A stretch of DNA of 64,000 nt from JACCXJ01 sp050740695 (GCA_050740695.1 JBOIDR010000001.1:22828-86827); one strand, 5' to 3'. Shown: positions 45,538 to 54,886, counted from the stretch's first letter. Notes: generated by a model from the letters alone, not told the origin. A program made the numbers and translations.

Positions 45538-46794
45538 CTAGGGCAGAGGATTACGGGTGGGTGGCTTGGCCCGAACGGCGTTCCCGCCACCGGCTGGAAC
45601 GATGGCACGGACATCCGAAAGGCCCGGCCCTTCCGAACAGAGCTCTTCATAGACCCTCACGAGCTCGACCACGACTCGGCCCGCCTCGAAGGATCTTACA
45701 ACCTCTCGGGCACCACGGCCCAAGGCACCCCGCAAGGTGTCATCCGTGAAGAGCTTGCGCATGGCCCGGGCGAGGGCCTCGGGGTCGTCGGGCGCCACGA
45801 CGCAACCGCTCCTCCCATCACTCACCAACTCGGGCACCCCGCCCGCCCGCACACCGATGGCGGGAAGCCCGAGCGCCATGGCCTCCAGGAACACCAGCGG
45901 TTGGACCTCGGTCGTGGAGGCGGATACGAAGACATCGCACGCCGCGAGCCGCTCGACCAAGGGCGCCCCATGCAGCATGCCCGTCCAGGCGACCCGGTCG
46001 GAGATCCCCAGGCTCCTGGCCAGGCCCTCGAGCCTCGGCCGCTCGCGCCCGTCCCCGATGATCATGAGGGCCGCATCGCATCCCCCCGCACGCAGCCGGG
46101 CGAACCCTTCGAGCACGACATCGACGCGCTTCTGCTCCACGAGCCTCCCGACGTGGACGGCGGTCGGCCTGTCCATCCCGAACCGTGCACGCAGCGCGGC
46201 CTCGTGCGCAGTGGTAGAGAAACGCCCGAGGTCGATCGGGTTGGATAAGACGTGGACCGGGCGCCTGAGCCCGTGCTCCAAGAGCTCGCGTTGCAGCGCG
46301 CGAGCGGGGGTGATCACCACCGAACAGCGGTTGTAGAAGAATGCCAGATAGCGCCGGATCAGGCGTTTGATCACCGCGTAATCGAGCCGAAAGTTGCTGA
46401 GATATTCGGCCAGGAAACCGTGGTGGCTGCCCACCAGGGGGCAGCCCAGGAGCTTGGCGCAGGCCACGGCCTCCCAACCGACCGTGAAGATGGTGTGCAG
46501 GTGGATGACATCCGGGCGAAAACGCCGCAGCCTCGCGAGCGGGCGCGCGATCGTCGGGAAGCGCGCCTGGATGTGCCGGAAGCCGGGCAAGGTGAACGAT
46601 GGGAACGGGAATACGAGGACGCGTGGGTCCAACTCGCCCCGTGGCCCACCCTCGCCCTCGATCCTGCTCACGTCCATGGTGAATACGGCGACCGCATGCC
46701 CGCGGCGCACCAACTCGTTGGCGGTCGTCACGACCGAGCGCACGACACCGTTGACTTGCGGGAGGAAAGTATCGGTGAAGACGGCGATGCGCAT
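45538..46794 (-). CDS. GT4-family glycosyltransferase
   Basis: The 418-residue protein from the ATG at 46794 (MRIAVFTDTFLPQVNGVVRS) has two Rossmann domains of the GT-B fold. It has the donor-site EX7E motif EVQPLVFLE, and AVHVGRLVEQKRVDVVLEGF. The N-terminal TFLPQVNGVV and HLHTIFTVG resemble glycolipid or mannosyl transferases that act on diacylglycerol. Acceptor and donor are not certain. The start is about 20 bases after the lipase-NACHT stop, so the two are likely cotranscribed. Confidence 0.88.
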   Translation of the reverse strand: MRIAVFTDTFLPQVNGVVRSVVTTANELVRRGHAVAVFTMDVSRIEGEGGPRGELDPRVLVFPFPSFTLPGFRHIQARFPTIARPLARLRRFRPDVIHLHTIFTVGWEAVACAKLLGCPLVGSHHGFLAEYLSNFRLDYAVIKRLIRRYLAFFYNRCSVVITPARALQRELLEHGLRRPVHVLSNPIDLGRFSTTAHEAALRARFGMDRPTAVHVGRLVEQKRVDVVLEGFARLRAGGCDAALMIIGDGRERPRLEGLARSLGISDRVAWTGMLHGAPLVERLAACDVFVSASTTEVQPLVFLEAMALGLPAIGVRAGGVPELVSDGRSGCVVAPDDPEALARAMRKLFTDDTLRGALGRGAREVVRSFEAGRVVVELVRVYEELCSEGPGLSDVRAIVPAGGGNAVRAKPPTRNPLP

Positions 46795-46814
46795 ATCTCG
46801 ATCGCGCCGATGGA

Positions 46815-49745
46815 TCAAGCGGTGCCCGCCTCCAGACCCGCATGCAGCGCCTGGCAGGCGTGGTAAAGCCCCAGGACCTCGGGCACCACGGCGAAGGAGG
46901 CGATGACCTTCTCGAACTCACAGCCCGGTTTCAGGATCTGCGGTAACTCCTGCGACAACTCGAACACATGTACGCCGTGCTTGCGGGCGACGACGAGATA
47001 ATACAGGTAATGCAGCGCGCGGATCGCGAGCTTGGGATCGTGATAAGCATCGAGAATTGGGACCAGGAAGGCGAGCTGTAAGGATCGAGAGCGCGCATCG
47101 ACCACCGCCGTTCCGTCGGAAACCATGCAGATCATGGGCAATGCGTTGGCGGTCTCGGCGTCCGAAAAGCCGATGCGAGGCCATGGGACCTCGGGTTTCG
47201 GCAGGCCGAACAGCCCCGCGAAGGCCTTCTGGTAGCACCATGCGAGGCTGCAAGCCACCGGGTCCCTGACCGGGGTCGTATCCGGGTTCGAGAACAGCCG
47301 GAGCTTAGGAAACAGGGCGCGTCGCAAGTCGCCCAGAGATCGGTCGGTCGGGCTGTTGAGCAGCACCCGGTACCCCAGACCGGCGATCGCGACCACCCGC
47401 GACAAGGGCTCGAAGTGGGCAAGCTCTTCGAGAAGGAGCTGGATGGCGATCGGGTCCACGGCGGTCTCGGTCCAGGCCAGGAACGCGATCACATTACCAC
47501 TGATATAGGTGTTCTTGGAGCGCCTCCAGGCCTCCAATACCGACCGCACCTGCCCCTCGCCGATGGTGACGTCCCGAAATCCCTCGCCCGCCATGCGGTA
47601 GATGTGAGAATTGAAGGCCGTGACCCCGAAGTCGGCCACGCACCCCCACTTGAGGCACAGGGCGAAATATCTGGCGAGCAGGAAGTCCTGCCAGCTCCGA
47701 TGGATGAAGCGGACCTTGTCCGGGCCGGTCGCGACGAATACCGTGCGCTGCGCGATCGCCGCGCAGGTGGCGCGGAGCCCGCAGAGACCGAAGCCAAACA
47801 AGACATCGCTGCCGCCACCCGCGAGCGCCGGGTCGGACGTAAGACCCGCGCGCCAACGTTCCACCACCGTCCGCGCCTCGGCGAGCAGGGTTTCGATCTC
47901 GATCTCGCCACGGTGTTTATAGAAGAACAGCCAGGCGATCAGGGTGAGGGCATCGAGGACATGGTCGATCTCGACCGTCGCGCCGTCCGCCGTAGACAGG
48001 CCGACCAGATGACTGCGCCGCAGGATGGTGCGTAGGGTCTCATCCATGATCGTGCCGGCGGTCAGCGGGCGCGCACCGAAACCGTACTCGGTGTCGGGTT
48101 CGAAGTTCGACAGGATGAGGGGCGTGAGCACGAGCTCGAGCAGGCGGGGATCGGTGACCCGCGGCAACCAGCGCTTGCAAGCGGGGAAGGTCCGCTCCGC
48201 CTGGGGGACCGTTAGGCGCAGGACTTCGAGGACATCGCGCGGGTCGCTGGCCAGGCGTTCCAAGCCGTGCAATCCGCTGCGGACCGCCGCCACGATCGCG
48301 AAGCGCGGGTTGTCGCGGTAGCGGGTCACGACGCCCCGCAAGGTATCGACGACGGACGACAAGCCTATGGTTGGATGATTGACCAGAAAATCGTCCACCC
48401 CGTCGAGGATGACGGTGACGGCCCGGTTGCGGAATACGTCCTCGATCCATTCGGACCGGTGATCACGACCGGGGTAGAGGTGCTTGACCCACGCCGACCA
48501 CCACGCCCACAGCGCCTCCCACAAACGACCCGCGGGCGGTTCCCCGCGAGACAGCGTGACCTGTTGCATCGGGATGAAGAGCGGAAACGGGGTCGCGGGC
48601 CCCGGCTGGGCCAGATACCGGCGGCCCAGGCGCCAGGCGAGCATGCGCATCACGGCCGACTTGCCCACCCCGGCGGCGCCGGTGACGACGATCTGGCGCG
48701 GCCTTTCTCTGCCCTGCATGAGCCGCTCAGAGACCAGCGCGCAGATGTCCTCCTGGGTACCGAGCGAGGCGGCGTTGGCGGTGGCCACGGCACGGTCCGC
48801 GGGCGCCGCTTCTCCGGCCACCTGTTCGATGAGTGTCGTCGTGCCGGTCACCCGGTTGACCTCCGCGACCCGCACCAGGGTTCGGTCCACCACCTGCAGT
48901 GCCGGATCGGCACCGTAGCGCCCGACGAAACCCGCCACGATGCTCACGATGGGCGCGTTGGGACGCTTCGGGACCTTCACGGACCCGTGAGTGCCGCGGA
49001 AATAGATGTCGCGGTTCTGATCGGCGACCTGGATGGGCACGGAGAGGTCGGACTTGGCGTAGATATCATGGGTCACGGGTACCGGTAGCCCGAGGCCGTC
49101 TACGTCGGCGAGGGCCTCCATGAACTCGCGTTCGAGGGTGAGCAGCCACGGGTTGTGCCAGCGCAGGACCGCGATGATCTCGTTCCTGCCCCAGTCCTTG
49201 CTCCCCTGGGTGACGAAGCGGACCGACCGTAGCATCGGTGCCATGAGCGGATACACCGTCGCGTAGGACACCTTGCCGAACCAGGTCATGAGCGGGTCCC
49301 CGCCACGATGGGGCACGGCGATGTTGATGATGCGGCGGGTGCGCAGCCACAGGGACGGCAAGGCGTCGGGATCCGAGTCCGGCGACAGACCGCGGCCGTC
49401 CCGATAGGCACGTCGCAACATCTCCTTGACCACGAGCCCCCCGGTGCTGTGGGTGACGAACAGCAGGTGGCGATAGTCCTTGAGCTCCGTCTCCAACCAG
49501 GTCTTGAGATCATCGGCCGCCGGCGTGATTGCGGTCCGCTCCCAGAGCCGCGACGGATACGAAAAGGAGGCGACGTCGAGATCGAGACCCGCGGCATCGA
49601 GCACCCACTGGGGCATCCGGCCCCAGGTCCGTAGGCAATCCCCGAAGACGCCGTGGATGAACAACACCATCACGTCCGTGCTCCGGCCAGCGGCCTTGTG
49701 GACCAGGCCGTACTGCCCGTGGCCGGTCCAGAAGTCAGCGCTCAT
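46815..49745 (-). CDS. Alpha/beta-hydrolase (lipase-like) fused to a NACHT/STAND NTPase
   Basis: The 976-residue protein starts with a DUF676/SERAC1-like alpha/beta hydrolase: oxyanion region LFIHGVFGDCLRTW, nucleophile Ser100 in FVTHSTGGLVVKEML, and candidate His253 in GTHGSVKVP. A NACHT-like NTPase follows, with Walker A GAAGVGKS at 356-363 and Walker B VTVILDGVDDF at 443-453. The rest, about 500 residues, is helical and lacks recognisable TPR, LRR or WD repeats. The effector-NTPase-sensor layout is that of bacterial NLR-like defence proteins. There is no membrane segment. Function in phage defence is inference only. Confidence 0.78.
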   Translation of the reverse strand: MSADFWTGHGQYGLVHKAAGRSTDVMVLFIHGVFGDCLRTWGRMPQWVLDAAGLDLDVASFSYPSRLWERTAITPAADDLKTWLETELKDYRHLLFVTHSTGGLVVKEMLRRAYRDGRGLSPDSDPDALPSLWLRTRRIINIAVPHRGGDPLMTWFGKVSYATVYPLMAPMLRSVRFVTQGSKDWGRNEIIAVLRWHNPWLLTLEREFMEALADVDGLGLPVPVTHDIYAKSDLSVPIQVADQNRDIYFRGTHGSVKVPKRPNAPIVSIVAGFVGRYGADPALQVVDRTLVRVAEVNRVTGTTTLIEQVAGEAAPADRAVATANAASLGTQEDICALVSERLMQGRERPRQIVVTGAAGVGKSAVMRMLAWRLGRRYLAQPGPATPFPLFIPMQQVTLSRGEPPAGRLWEALWAWWSAWVKHLYPGRDHRSEWIEDVFRNRAVTVILDGVDDFLVNHPTIGLSSVVDTLRGVVTRYRDNPRFAIVAAVRSGLHGLERLASDPRDVLEVLRLTVPQAERTFPACKRWLPRVTDPRLLELVLTPLILSNFEPDTEYGFGARPLTAGTIMDETLRTILRRSHLVGLSTADGATVEIDHVLDALTLIAWLFFYKHRGEIEIETLLAEARTVVERWRAGLTSDPALAGGGSDVLFGFGLCGLRATCAAIAQRTVFVATGPDKVRFIHRSWQDFLLARYFALCLKWGCVADFGVTAFNSHIYRMAGEGFRDVTIGEGQVRSVLEAWRRSKNTYISGNVIAFLAWTETAVDPIAIQLLLEELAHFEPLSRVVAIAGLGYRVLLNSPTDRSLGDLRRALFPKLRLFSNPDTTPVRDPVACSLAWCYQKAFAGLFGLPKPEVPWPRIGFSDAETANALPMICMVSDGTAVVDARSRSLQLAFLVPILDAYHDPKLAIRALHYLYYLVVARKHGVHVFELSQELPQILKPGCEFEKVIASFAVVPEVLGLYHACQALHAGLEAGTA

Positions 49746-49803
49746 GGGCCGATAGGATAGCCGATAGGATGATGGGGTTGGGCAGCGAGGCGCAGGCCAC
49801 GGG

Positions 49804-49833
49804 CAAAAAAAGGGAGGCGTGCGCCTCCCTTTT
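49804..49833 (-). terminator. Rho-independent terminator after the outer-membrane protein gene
   Basis: The stem GGGAGGC/GCCTCCC with a four-base loop is flanked by seven T on the minus-strand side and four on the plus side. It lies 23 bases after the stop at 49856, so it terminates the outer-membrane protein gene. It may also block read-through in the other direction. Confidence 0.85.
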
Positions 49834-49855
49834 CGATCGCAGGCCGTGCAGAGAA

Positions 49856-50932
49856 TCAGAAGCTGAACCCGAGGTAGGCCCCCGTTGTCCAGAAGGAGTT
49901 GTCGTGGTCGGTGTTACCAAAACTGAACGCGCCGGCATCGAGCAACGGGGCAAGTTCTGGATCTTCCGCGATCTCCCGCGCCAGCACTTCGGCGGTGTTG
50001 TTGTTCGTGTCGGTCTCGTTGGCGGTCAGGTGATAACGAGCATCGACACCGAGCTTGATACCGGGGATGATTTCATACTCGACGCCGCCCGCGAACTGCA
50101 CCCCGACATCAAGCACCGTAGCCGCATCGGAAGGCGGGCTAATGACGTGGAAGTCGAGACCCGCGGGGATGATCCACGGCCGCAGCTTCCAGGGATGGCC
50201 CTCCAGGAACTTGATCTTGGGAGAGGCGCTCACGGTGAACATCGTGATCGTTTCGTTCCCCTCGATCAAACACCCGCCATCCGGCTCCAAAGCACCGAAG
50301 TGGTCGGTATCTAGATTTGTCAACAGCGAGCACTCCGCGGCGGGCACCACCAGGACTACCTCCTCGCTACCAAAGCGCTTGAATTCCAAGCTAATCTCGC
50401 CGAGGGCCTCGGTGTGCGGTAATAGCCCCCAAAGGTTATCGGTGAGACTGTGCTCGATGGCCGCCCCGACGTACCAGCCGCCATCTGCCGAGCCTTCGTT
50501 GAAGCCCAGGGCTTGCCCGACACCATCGACGTCGTGGACATCGGTAAACGACTCGAACCCGCGCGCGCCGTCGTCCGCGTAATCCACATAACCACCGCGG
50601 AAGAACACCAGATTCTTCCAGGTGCGCTTCCCGGGCGCTTCCTCGACCTTGGTCACCCGATCCGTGATCTCCTGGTGCTGGGTCGCGTTCTGGGTCTCCA
50701 TGCCCTGTATCGATTGCTCCTGCTGGGCTTCCCCGGCGCGCATGCGGTCCAACTCCTGCTGCAACGCGTTCATCTCCCGGTGCATCTGACGTAGTTTGTC
50801 CTCCATGGCCCCGACCCTGTCGTGGGCCAGTGCCTCGGGACACACCGCCGCGAGTGCCGGCAACGCCAGGCCCGCGACGATACCGTGAACCATCGAAGAC
50901 ATCGTTTTGGGATTCCCCCGCCCTCTTTTCAT
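49856..50932 (-). CDS. Outer-membrane protein with N-terminal coiled coil and beta-barrel
   Basis: The 358-residue protein from the ATG at 50932 (MKRGRGNPKTMSSM) has a signal peptide ending EALAHD. A 50-residue heptad coiled coil follows (MEDKLRQMHREMNALQQELDRMRAGEAQQEQ). A barrel domain with aromatic strand ends (NLVFFRGGYVDYAD, GGWYVGAAIEHSLTDN) closes with LGFSF, the C-terminal Phe of BAM substrates. The family is unassigned; such coiled-coil barrels can tether to the cell wall. It is a single gene with its own terminator. Confidence 0.72.
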   Translation of the reverse strand: MKRGRGNPKTMSSMVHGIVAGLALPALAAVCPEALAHDRVGAMEDKLRQMHREMNALQQELDRMRAGEAQQEQSIQGMETQNATQHQEITDRVTKVEEAPGKRTWKNLVFFRGGYVDYADDGARGFESFTDVHDVDGVGQALGFNEGSADGGWYVGAAIEHSLTDNLWGLLPHTEALGEISLEFKRFGSEEVVLVVPAAECSLLTNLDTDHFGALEPDGGCLIEGNETITMFTVSASPKIKFLEGHPWKLRPWIIPAGLDFHVISPPSDAATVLDVGVQFAGGVEYEIIPGIKLGVDARYHLTANETDTNNNTAEVLAREIAEDPELAPLLDAGAFSFGNTDHDNSFWTTGAYLGFSF

Positions 50933-51155
50933 GATGACCCCCTCTTGCTGGTTATGGCCGGGGCGCCTCCGGCCGGTGATGTGGCATAGACGACACAATA
51001 CCTACCCGATAGGACGCCTATTTTTGTAAGACTACGACAGTCCTTGCGTGCCTGTCAATGCTCGCGGAATGTTCTGGCCCCTTTCCGCCGTCCGACCCCG
51101 GCAGGCGGGCTATCCAAGCAGACCGTGTCATCCATGCAACGCCCGCCGAAGGAGC

Positions 51156-52532
51156 TCACAGTCCCTTAACCCCCTGGATGAGCTCGGAGGCCATCTTCTG
51201 GCCATCGCCGTAGAGCAGGCGCGTGTTGTCCGCATAGAACAGGCTGTTCTCGACCCCGGAGAAGCCGGTGCCCTTGCCGCGCTTGATGACGATGACGTTC
51301 TTGGCCTTATCGGCATCCAGGATGGGCATGCCGTAGATGGGACTCGACTTGTTGGTCCGGGCGTCGGGGTTCACTACATCGTTGGCCCCGATGACCAGGG
51401 CCACGTCGGTCTTCGGGAACTCGGCGTTGACGTCCTCCAGATCGTAGATCTTGTCGTAGGGGACGCCGGCCTCGGCGAGGAGCACGTTCATGTGCCCCGG
51501 CATGCGCCCGGCCACCGGGTGGATCGCGAACTTCACCATCACGCCGCGCTCCTCCAGGAGCTCGGTCAACTCCCAGATCTTATGCTGGGCCTGGGCCACC
51601 GCCATCCCATACCCCGGGATGATGATCACCCTCTCCGCGAAGGCCATCATGATGGCCGCGTCGGACCCCTCGATAGCCCTCATGCTACCCTCGATCGCCT
51701 GTTGATCGATCCGAGCATCCGAGGTACCGACTCCCGCGAAGAGCACGTTGGCAAGCGAGCGGTTCATGGCCTTGGCCATCAACTGCGTCAACAGCGTACC
51801 GGCCGAGCCGACCACGGTGCCGGCAATGATCATGGCCGCGTTGTCGAGCACGAACCCCTCGAGGCCGACCGCCAGTCCGGTGAGCGCATTGTAGAGCGAG
51901 ATCACTACCGGCATGTCGGCACCACCGATGGGCATGGTCATGATCACCCCGAAGCCCAAGGCCAGCACGAAGAACAGGAACACCACCGGGCCGTAGGGAT
52001 GGATGAACACCATGAGGAGCGTGAGGACCGCAAAGGCCACGAGCCCCCCCATCATGATCTGCTTCTGCATCGCCTTGGGGAACAAGGACCCCCGCTTGGT
52101 GAGGTCTTGCAGCTTGGCGAACGCGACCAGCGAGCCCGTGAACGACACGGCCCCGATGAGGCCCCCGAGCGCCGCCAGGAACAGGGCCACGATCCCATGC
52201 TCGGTGCTCGTCTTGGACAGCTCGACGGCACCGATCGCGGCCGCGGCGCCGCCGCCCATACCGTTGTAGAGGGCGATCATCTGCGGCATGTCGGTCATGG
52301 CCACGCGCTTGCCGGATACCCACGCCGCGATGCCCCCGAGCGCGATGGCGAGCGTCATCAAGAGGTAGTTGTGCATGTCCGGCCACAGGTAGGTGATGAC
52401 GATGGCCACCGCCATACCCCCGCCGGCCCAGACGATCCCGTCCCGTGCGGTCACGGGCGAGCTCATGCGCTTCAGCCCCAGGATGAACAAGACGGCCGCG
52501 GCAAAGTAGGCAATCTGTATGATGGTGTTCAT
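51156..52532 (-). CDS. pntB: NAD(P) transhydrogenase subunit beta
   Basis: The 458-residue protein has nine or so membrane helices (VVFLFFVLALGFGVIMTMPIGGADMPVVISLYN and others). A C-terminal NADP-binding domain dIII has GYGMAVAQAQHKIWEL and the long GANDVVNPDARTNKSSPIYGMPILDADKAKNVIVIKRG region. With PntA it couples hydride transfer between NADH and NADP to proton flow. Its ATG shares a base with the pntAb stop (TAATG). Confidence 0.97.
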   Translation of the reverse strand: MNTIIQIAYFAAAVLFILGLKRMSSPVTARDGIVWAGGGMAVAIVITYLWPDMHNYLLMTLAIALGGIAAWVSGKRVAMTDMPQMIALYNGMGGGAAAAIGAVELSKTSTEHGIVALFLAALGGLIGAVSFTGSLVAFAKLQDLTKRGSLFPKAMQKQIMMGGLVAFAVLTLLMVFIHPYGPVVFLFFVLALGFGVIMTMPIGGADMPVVISLYNALTGLAVGLEGFVLDNAAMIIAGTVVGSAGTLLTQLMAKAMNRSLANVLFAGVGTSDARIDQQAIEGSMRAIEGSDAAIMMAFAERVIIIPGYGMAVAQAQHKIWELTELLEERGVMVKFAIHPVAGRMPGHMNVLLAEAGVPYDKIYDLEDVNAEFPKTDVALVIGANDVVNPDARTNKSSPIYGMPILDADKAKNVIVIKRGKGTGFSGVENSLFYADNTRLLYGDGQKMASELIQGVKGL

Positions 52533-52828
52533 TATTTTTGTCCCTTGCTGCTCTTGAACATCTCCAGCATCCGCTCCGTCACCACATAGCCGCCGACCAC
52601 GTTGCCCGCCGCGAGCGCCACCCCGAGAAAGCCGATGATGGTCTGCATGGTGCTGTCGGGATCGGCCTGCCCGAACGCCACCATGGCCCCCACCAGGACG
52701 ATGCCGTGCACGAAGTTCGAGCCGGACATGAGCGGCGTGTGCAGGATCACGGGCACTCGGCTGATGACCTCATACCCGGTGAAGGCCGCCAGCATGAAGA
52801 TATACAGTGCGACAAACCCCTCGATCAT
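52532..52828 (-). CDS. pntAb: NAD(P) transhydrogenase subunit alpha, membrane part
   Basis: The 98-residue protein from the ATG at 52828 has three membrane helices (FVALYIFMLAAFTGYEVI, NFVHGIVLVGAMVAFG, IIGFLGVALAAGNVVGGYVV). It corresponds to the C-terminal membrane domain that is fused to PntA in E. coli; here it is a separate gene, as in Rhodospirillum. It overlaps pntAa by an ATGA. Confidence 0.93.
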   Translation of the reverse strand: MIEGFVALYIFMLAAFTGYEVISRVPVILHTPLMSGSNFVHGIVLVGAMVAFGQADPDSTMQTIIGFLGVALAAGNVVGGYVVTERMLEMFKSSKGQK

Positions 52829-53958
52829 GACTGCCCTCCTTCGATCAGGGTCCTGATCGGTCCGAATTTGATCTCCCCGTCGCGCGTCAGCGTGCTGTCG
52901 CGCAACACCTCGTCGTCCCAATCCGGCGCGAGCTGGCCGTCCTTGACCATGAGCTGGAGCAAGTTGAGCATGTTCTTGGCGTACATCTCACTCGCATGGG
53001 TGGCGAGGGTGCTCGGCACATTGACCGGTCCACAGACCTCGACGTCGTGATACCGGACGCCCTTGTCCGGTCTGGTCAGCTCGCAGTTGCCGCCGCTCTC
53101 GGCGGCGAGATCGATGATCACGGAGCCCGCGCGCATGTGCTCGACCATCGCGGCCGTGATGATGAGCGGAGCCTGCTTACCGGGCACCGCGGCAGTGGTG
53201 ATGACGGCATCGGCCTCTGCCACGTGCTTGGCGATGAGGTCCTGCTGCTGCTGTTTTTCCTCCGCCGTCAGCTCGCGTGCATAGCCGCCCTGGGCGTCGG
53301 CCTTGATGTCCATCCGGATGAATTTGGCACCCAGCGACTCCACTTGCTCCTGGGTCGCCGGCCGCACATCGTAGGCGTCCACCATGGCCCCTAGCCGGCG
53401 CGCCGTGGCGATAGCCTGGAGGCCGGCAACCCCCACCCCGACGATGAGAAAGCGCGCCGGGCGGATGGTGCCGGTCGGCGTGGTCAGCATGGGCATGAAC
53501 TTGCCCAACCGGTAAGCGGCCATGAGCACGGCACGATAGCCGGCGACCGAGGCCTGCGACGACAGCGCATCCATGGCCTGCGCGCGCGATATCCGCGGCA
53601 GCAGCTCCAGGGCCAGCGCGGTGATGCGACGATCGCGCAGGTGGGCGACCAGGTCGAGATTCTTGTGCGGCGTGAGGAGACCGATCAGGGTAGTCCCCTC
53701 GCGCAGGCGCTCCGCCTCCTCCAGGGTCGGGGGCTGGACCCTCAGGACCACGTCCCCATCCCGGTAAAGCTCCGAGCTGTCGGTCACGATCCGGGCCCCG
53801 GCGGCGGCGAAGACCTCGTCCGAATGGAAGGCCCCGGCCCCGGCACCCGCCTCCACCAGCACCTCGGCACCGAGCTTGACCAGACGCCCGACAACATCCG
53901 GCACGGTCGCGACGCGGTGTTCGCCCGCCGCGCTCTCTTTGGGTACCGCGATTCTCAT
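52825..53958 (-). CDS. pntAa: NAD(P) transhydrogenase subunit alpha, NAD-binding part
   Basis: The 377-residue protein from the ATG at 53958 begins MRIAVPKESAAGEHRVATVPDVV. It contains the dI nucleotide fold (FLIVGVGVAGLQAIATARRLGAMVDAYDVRP) and TTAAVPGKQAPLIIT. It binds NAD(H) and transfers hydride to dIII of PntB. Upstream on the same strand lies a direct repeat (GATCACAAGG twice, near 54010-54035), just inside the promoter area. Confidence 0.96.
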   Translation of the reverse strand: MRIAVPKESAAGEHRVATVPDVVGRLVKLGAEVLVEAGAGAGAFHSDEVFAAAGARIVTDSSELYRDGDVVLRVQPPTLEEAERLREGTTLIGLLTPHKNLDLVAHLRDRRITALALELLPRISRAQAMDALSSQASVAGYRAVLMAAYRLGKFMPMLTTPTGTIRPARFLIVGVGVAGLQAIATARRLGAMVDAYDVRPATQEQVESLGAKFIRMDIKADAQGGYARELTAEEKQQQQDLIAKHVAEADAVITTAAVPGKQAPLIITAAMVEHMRAGSVIIDLAAESGGNCELTRPDKGVRYHDVEVCGPVNVPSTLATHASEMYAKNMLNLLQLMVKDGQLAPDWDDEVLRDSTLTRDGEIKFGPIRTLIEGGQS

Positions 53959-54585
53959 ACTGATCCCCTGCTCATAGTGATCCCCTGTCATAGTGGTCGG
54001 ATGGGACAGCGCCTTGTGATCGTGCCCTTGTGATCGTGATGGCCGGATGTGGTCCGGTGTTGAATTTCGCTCGTTGGTTCTTGTTGTTATTCTGCTACCC
54101 TGGCGGCCCGTCAGATGCGGGGGAGTTGCGGGCCGGCCGCAGCCTGTTCGCTACTGTAACGGAAACAGTACAGCTTTATCAACGCTGCGGTGCGCAGAAC
54201 CGCAGCGGGCATCGGGGACCGGGCGCCGCCGCTTGTGGCGCGACGCTCGGCCCGCCCGGAGTCCGACGACCGCACTGCGGCGCGCGGCGCGGCATAGACC
54301 TTGGGGCCACTACTGTGCTATGTTTATGCTTACGTTAAGCTTTTGTTGCGTATGGGAGCCCTGTCGGGCCGCCAGACCCGATACTCGAGTTTCCTCGGGC
54401 CGGCGCGACATTGGATTTCGGCTTCGCATGAGATACACTCCGCCTGCCAACGGTTGTTGGCAGGTGCCGCGCATCTTGAAAAAAGTGGGACGATTGCCTA
54501 CCTTGTAGGTGCTTGTCCCTTCGGTGGCCCGCCCCGGAGCGGGTGGTTGTCTATCAATAAGAGTAACGAGAGGAGGCGTTCTTAT
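53959..54585. other. Gene-free divergent region between pntAa and the small lipoprotein
   Basis: This 627-base stretch has no convincing gene. It contains several hairpins: TACTGT/ACAGTA near 54154-54172, GCTGCGGT/ACCGCAGC near 54183-54206, and a perfect 9-base stem CCTGCCAAC/GTTGGCAGG with loop GGTT at 54443-54464. Just after the last, TTGAAA (54476-54481) with TACCTT 17 bases on is a weak promoter candidate for the lipoprotein gene. Confidence 0.5.
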
Positions 54586-54741
54586 ATGAAGCGGATAATC
54601 CATCTTCTGTCCATGGGCATAGTGGCGTTCGTGGTGTCCTCGTGCGGGTATGACCCGCCGGAGTCTAGTAACTTCCAAGGCTCCACCAATGCCCCGATGA
54701 CCGAGGAAGAGCAGGCAAGACAACCCTCGGTCAACCAGTAA
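54586..54741 (+). CDS. Small lipoprotein of unknown function
   Basis: The 51-residue protein starts at an ATG at 54586 behind a good ribosome site (GAGAGGAGG). It reads MKRIIHLLSMGIVAFVVSSC, with a lipobox ending at Cys20. A polar tail (GYDPPESSNFQGSTN then APMTEEEQARQPSVNQ) follows. A clean terminator follows directly, so it is an independent, probably well-expressed unit. I do not recognise the family. The mature peptide of about 32 residues would be tethered to a membrane. Confidence 0.75.
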   Translation: MKRIIHLLSMGIVAFVVSSCGYDPPESSNFQGSTNAPMTEEEQARQPSVNQ

Positions 54742-54762
54742 TCCGTCACGGACGGATCCCAC

Positions 54763-54792
54763 GGGGGGCTGGCGACAGCCCCCCATTTTTTT
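54763..54792 (+). terminator. Rho-independent terminator after the small lipoprotein gene
   Basis: A perfect stem GGGGGGCTG/CAGCCCCCC with loop GCGA is followed by ATTTTTTT. It begins 22 bases after the lipoprotein stop on the plus strand. Confidence 0.92.
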
Positions 54793-54886
54793 GCCCGCGC
54801 GCGGTGCTGGCGCGCAGCATCGCCCGTCACGGTGCCGCCGCCTCCCAGGATGGCGGACGGATCGGAGGCCCGCCTGGCGATCGCCG

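Noticed and set aside
49856..50932. Calling the coiled-coil barrel a pmo-linked porin
   Set aside because: It is separated from pmo by several transcription units and has its own terminator; no sequence link was seen.
54047..54508. 153-codon plus-strand frame before the lipoprotein gene
   Set aside because: No ribosome site, Arg/Cys-rich random-looking composition, and hairpins run through it.
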